A stretch of 64,000 bases of DNA from Oryzias latipes. Its lineage: Eukaryota > Chordata > Actinopteri > Beloniformes > Adrianichthyidae. This document shows positions 60,900 to 64,000 of the stretch, piece after piece (the stretch's first letter is position 1; each line of letters opens with the position of its first letter). Under the pieces are notes generated by a model, which did no database searches, was not told the origin of the DNA, and saw nothing but the letters and a program-made list of their open reading frames with translations. The DNA lies in NCBI RefSeq assembly GCF_002234675.1, contig NC_019859.2, positions 28,267,973-28,331,972 of the forward strand, in the 5' to 3' direction. The position numbers and the translations under genes were made by a program.

Positions 60900-62040
60900 T
60901 CAATAGTAAAAGTTCACCTGAATACTTTTAATTGTAATCCCAGATTCAGTGGTCCCTAGCTTTTTACACAGGTTTTTGCAGTCCCCATAGCATGATGTTT
61001 CCACCTCCATGCTCTAAATAGGGTGAGTGAGGTTAAAACAGAAGAGTCCCAGTTTGGTCTCATCTGACAACATGACATTCTCCCAATCCTCTTCTGGATA
61101 TTCGGATGGTCTTTGGAGAACTATTGCTGAACCTGGACATGTGCTGCTTTAAGCAGGGGAACTTTTGAGCTCTGCAGGATTTAAATCCACGACAGTGTTG
61201 TGTGTCAGATACCTACACAGTGGCTGCTTGTTGTGTATTCAAGAACGCACGCACCCAGCCAGTGATGTTTACGCAGGACAAGCAGAGAGGGGGATTCTTC
61301 TTTTGTTTTTTATTCTTTACTGTTGCGTGTCCGCCGTTTGTTGGAAGAGGTTTCCTGTGAAATGTCAAAGCGGAACTAATCTTGCAGATTTTCTCTTTTA
61401 CTCTTTCTTTTCCGATCCAAGAAAAACTTTGTGTCATAAAACTGCGGCCAGGCACAAATCGGAATTATTAATTTCTTCTTTGTCTATGAAGACTCTCATT
61501 CATCCAGGTTGGTTCCATTGTAGTAGTAGTCCAGATGACATCCCCTAAACCTACTACAATAATTTCTTCTTTGTGATGATGTTCAACAGTTGCTACTTCC
61601 ATGTTTTAAAAGGAAGCTACCTATGTGTCACTGCCAAATCTGAGTCCCTCATTGGTCACTGTTCAGTGTTGTCGCAATTAGAACCTAAGTCCAACTTCCA
61701 ATTGACACCCATATTGTTTGTAGAGCCCGCGACTAGACTCCAAAACAATGCGAGTGTTCTGAACGCGGGAGCCCGAAATCCAACTTGATGTGTTTACATA
61801 AAGTTTTCATTGAAAGGGGCTGTTTAAACGCAGGTTAACACAGCCAGTGTGTGAGTAAGTAACCTGTGTTACTGCTGTCCCAGCTCTCTTCAGATCATTG
61901 ACCATTTCCTCCGTTTAGGAAAGTATTTTCCTCTCTGCTTTTAAGATCATTTGTTTCTACCAAGTGAGATCTTGGGTGGAGCCCCAGATGGAGAGAAATT
62001 GTCAGATCTAGGTTTCATCCAGATTATGGTCAGTCTCAGT
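60900..62040 (-). mobile_element. Tc1-like element split by a MITE
   Basis: 60900-61170 (with GCATGATGTTTCCACCTCCATG, TTGGTCTCATCTGACAACATG and TGGACATGTGCTGCTTTAAG) and 61850-62040 (with CCCAGCTCTCTTCAGATCATTG and AGTGAGATCTTGGGTGGAGC) are consecutive parts of a fish Tc1-like transposase region in reverse. The 670 bases between are a MITE D copy. Confidence 0.7.
61180..61850. mobile_element. MITE family D copy inside the Tc1-like element
   Basis: ATTCAAGAACGCACGCACCCAG and GATGTTTACGCAGGACAAGC near one end, then CTTTCTTTTCCGATCCAAG and CGGAATTATTAATTTCTTC, parallel 58120-58440. No coding capacity. Exact ends are not determined. Confidence 0.55.
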
Positions 62041-62064
62041 AGAGAGGTTGCAATCTTAAATTGT

Positions 62065-62798
62065 GTCAGAATTCCCACCCTAACCCCTAACTACTAAAAA
62101 ACTATATAGTGCCGCACCATGTAGTGACCTGGATTTTAAAAGCAATTCGGACACCTTGCTCACTACTTTTTTTTTTTTTACGGTGTATATGACGTCATCG
62201 ATTTCACGGGGTTAAAATCTAATTAATATGAGCGTTTTGTGATGATCCGAGGATCGGATCAAAACAGGTGTCATTAACACATGCAACAAGTGGAGGATAG
62301 AAGAGGTTCTTAAAGTAGTAATACAATCTTTTCTCATTTGATAGAGATAAATATTTATTTTCTGCACCATTTTACATTTTAAAAAATAAATTAATAAGAA
62401 AAAAAAAGTCCCACACCTAGGTGTGCGAAATTTGTTTTCCGCATTTGACCCATCCCCTGAGTTGCAGACGAGCCACGCTCAGGAGGCAGCAGCGTTCAGG
62501 ATCTTGCCCAAGGAACCTCACTGGGTGATGTTAATTGCTCACCATTGATATGATAATTACCCCATTACCATTGCTCATTCCTTCATTCCCCTCCTGGGAA
62601 TTGAAACCTGGATCCTGCGTGGCAGCCTTCCACCTTACCAACCGAGCTACCCAGCAAAATATTACTATAGCAAAAAATAATTGCACAAATTGTTCCGACG
62701 CAATGCATCGTGATCCATATTCGCCGTTCTAGTGAGCATCGATGCACACTGGTTTTTCACAGAGACTTCTCGGAAAATTTTTTGGGCACTGTCTAGGA
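62065..62798. mobile_element. MITE family B, copy 2, with inserted SINE
   Basis: GTGTCAGAATTCCCACCCTAACC at 62066 and CGACGCAATGCATCGTGATCC at 62696 match 7250-7300 and 7600-7700. The inserted segment 62408-62660 is a SINE in reverse. Confidence 0.6.
62408..62660 (-). repeat. tRNA-derived SINE, minus strand
   Basis: On the minus strand, GGGTAGCTCGGTTGGTAAGG fits an A box and GGTTTCAATTCCCAGG a B box. The body continues to GGTGTGGG at about 62408. Differs from the two SINE types above. Confidence 0.7.
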
Positions 62799-63335
62799 CA
62801 GTGCTTCTCATGCCAGTGGAGGCGCGCAGTAGTAGCGGTTTTAGGCACAGGTAATATGGGCGATTGCCCGGGGCGAAAATTTAATAGGGCGTGGCTCAGT
62901 GCTTGGAAAAAAATCTGTGCCACTGTTGGTTTGCTATTATCTGTTACATATCAGAGTTTGTAACAGCCTGAAACTGTGAACTGCTCCGTGGCACCTCCAT
63001 AAATTTTTCATGGGGGTGGCCGGTAGGGGTCCACTTTAAATCTTGGGGTGGCACACAAAAACCGTGAGCTATATTTTTAAAATTCATTCTACTAAACATG
63101 TAAAACAGCCTTTAGAAAACTAACAGAAAGTTCAATGACTACTGATATATTTTGATTTATTGTGTTTCTATTTAATGCTTAGGTGTGACTGCTTTGCTGT
63201 TCGGCTCTCGACTAGGAGATATCCATAATAAACAAAAAGTTTAATCAGTTGTTCTAAACAATACAGATCAGGTGATCTAAAGTAAAGACCTACAGAAAAT
63301 ATTTACCAGGTGTGAAAAGAAATGTAGTTCTTTGG

Positions 63336-63432
63336 GATGTGTGTGTGGGTGTGTGTGTGTGCATGTGTCCGTGTGTGTGCGTGTGTCCGTGTGTGTTCAT
63401 GTGTCCGTGTGTGTTCATGTGTCCGTGTGTGT
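63336..63432. repeat. GTGTGTCC/GTGTTCAT minisatellite
   Basis: GTGTGTGT mixed with about 20-base units ATGTGTCCGTGTGTGTTC. Open frames through it are artefacts. Confidence 0.9.
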
Positions 63433-63548
63433 GTACTGAAATCGGTGCTCGAAGATGCAGGAACGGAGGGGGGAGCACATGTGAGTGTGTGGAGCGCGGT
63501 CAGTCGCCGTTTTGGAGTTAAGGAAAAAAATAATAAAGAAAGTTCCAC

Positions 63549-63761
63549 TTAATCCTTGTGCTATCTTAGATGACCCCACCCTTACATTGACGTGTTCTCC
63601 CTACCATGACAAAGGTGGATAAAGGTGGAAAGATTTAATGTAATCCATGGACACCAGTGAGGATCACAAATCATTGAAGAAAAAAGGATCAGCGCACTGT
63701 CTAATGGGTCTAGATGACCCAACTCCCAATGTTAAAGTGTCTAGGATAGCACAAGGGTTAA
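63549..63761 (-). mobile_element. piggyBac-type MITE family C, complete copy
   Basis: TTAATCCTTGTGCTATCTTAG at the left and CTAGGATAGCACAAGGGTTAA at the right are 21-base inverted repeats with TTAA at both ends. Total 213 bases. Inner motifs GATGACCC and GGGTCTAGATGACCC are repeated. This is the reference copy for those at 7298, 39525 and 45320. Confidence 0.85.
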
Positions 63762-64000
63762 AGAACTGAGACTGGTTCTTTTATTAAGCCGCTCCGGAGG
63801 CTCTGAGGGTTCGAACACGGAAGTGAACCCCGAAAGAAGATCAGCCTCACCGTCTTGTTCTGTTCTGCATTCAGCGGCTCGTCTTTAGCTATAGATGTCT
63901 GCGCACGCAAAGGCAGCAGGTAATGCAGGAAAACAGCATAAATAAACAATCCATCATTTAGAAAAAAATCTGCACAATGTTTTTTTTACCTGTGTCTTCA

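Larger units (their letters stand above)
62799..64000. mobile_element. hAT-type element, second copy, running off the window
   Basis: CAGTGCTTCTCATGCCAGTG then GCGCAGTAGTAGCGGTTTTAGG parallel 41271-41480. 63905-64000 (GCAGGTAATGCAGGAAAACAG and TTTTTTTACCTGTGTCTTCA) parallels 41716-41812. The middle is diverged and contains a family C MITE and a GT/CC minisatellite. Confidence 0.65.

Overview
The window is nuclear DNA from a vertebrate, almost certainly a teleost fish. It carries spliced vertebrate genes with consensus GT/AG introns and is dense in fish-type transposons: Tc1/mariner, piggyBac, hAT, LINE 3' ends with microsatellite tails, and tRNA-like SINEs. The sequence alone does not fix the species; a percomorph such as a medaka relative is my guess. 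All exon coordinates were derived by hand from splice sites, reading phase and recalled family similarity, with no alignment run.

Layout. From 1 to 2500 there are repeats, simple sequence and the tekt4 upstream region. From 2606 to 11844 lies tekt4 (+, 7 coding exons, tektin-4, a ciliary microtubule inner protein). Its 6.9 kb first intron is a transposon nest: a deleted piggyBac, SINEs, Tc1 pieces, and an antisense LINE that keeps an intact ORF1 but has no visible ORF2. From 15013 to 34723 lies loxl4 (+, 14 coding exons, a secreted copper amine oxidase with four SRCR domains). From 48076 down to 41115 lies an R3HCC1L-like gene (-, 6 coding exons). From about 48746 to 59480 lies crtac1 (+, 13 well-supported coding exons plus an inferred start exon; a secreted FG-GAP/ASPIC-UnbV protein). 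The remainder, to 64000, is nested transposons.

The order loxl4(+), r3hcc1l(-), crtac1(+) matches the human 10q24 neighbourhood LOXL4, R3HCC1L, CRTAC1 as I know it, including relative orientation, so the block is orthologous synteny. The r3hcc1l and crtac1 5' ends face each other across a few hundred bases and probably share a promoter region. The genes do not form a pathway: loxl4 and crtac1 encode extracellular-matrix proteins, r3hcc1l a likely RNA-associated protein, and tekt4 an axonemal protein.

Most notable observations: a roughly 175-residue low-complexity linker in one loxl4 exon between SRCR1 and SRCR2; a crtac1 that ends just before the EGF-like domain expected from mammals; RFX X-box-like and forkhead-like sites 70-80 bp upstream of the tekt4 start; a near-perfect Tc1-derived palindrome at 36.75-37.53 kb; a piggyBac-type miniature element family with TTAA ends; an ORF1-only LINE; and several nested insertions whose relative ages can be read. 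I found no clearly new biological system.
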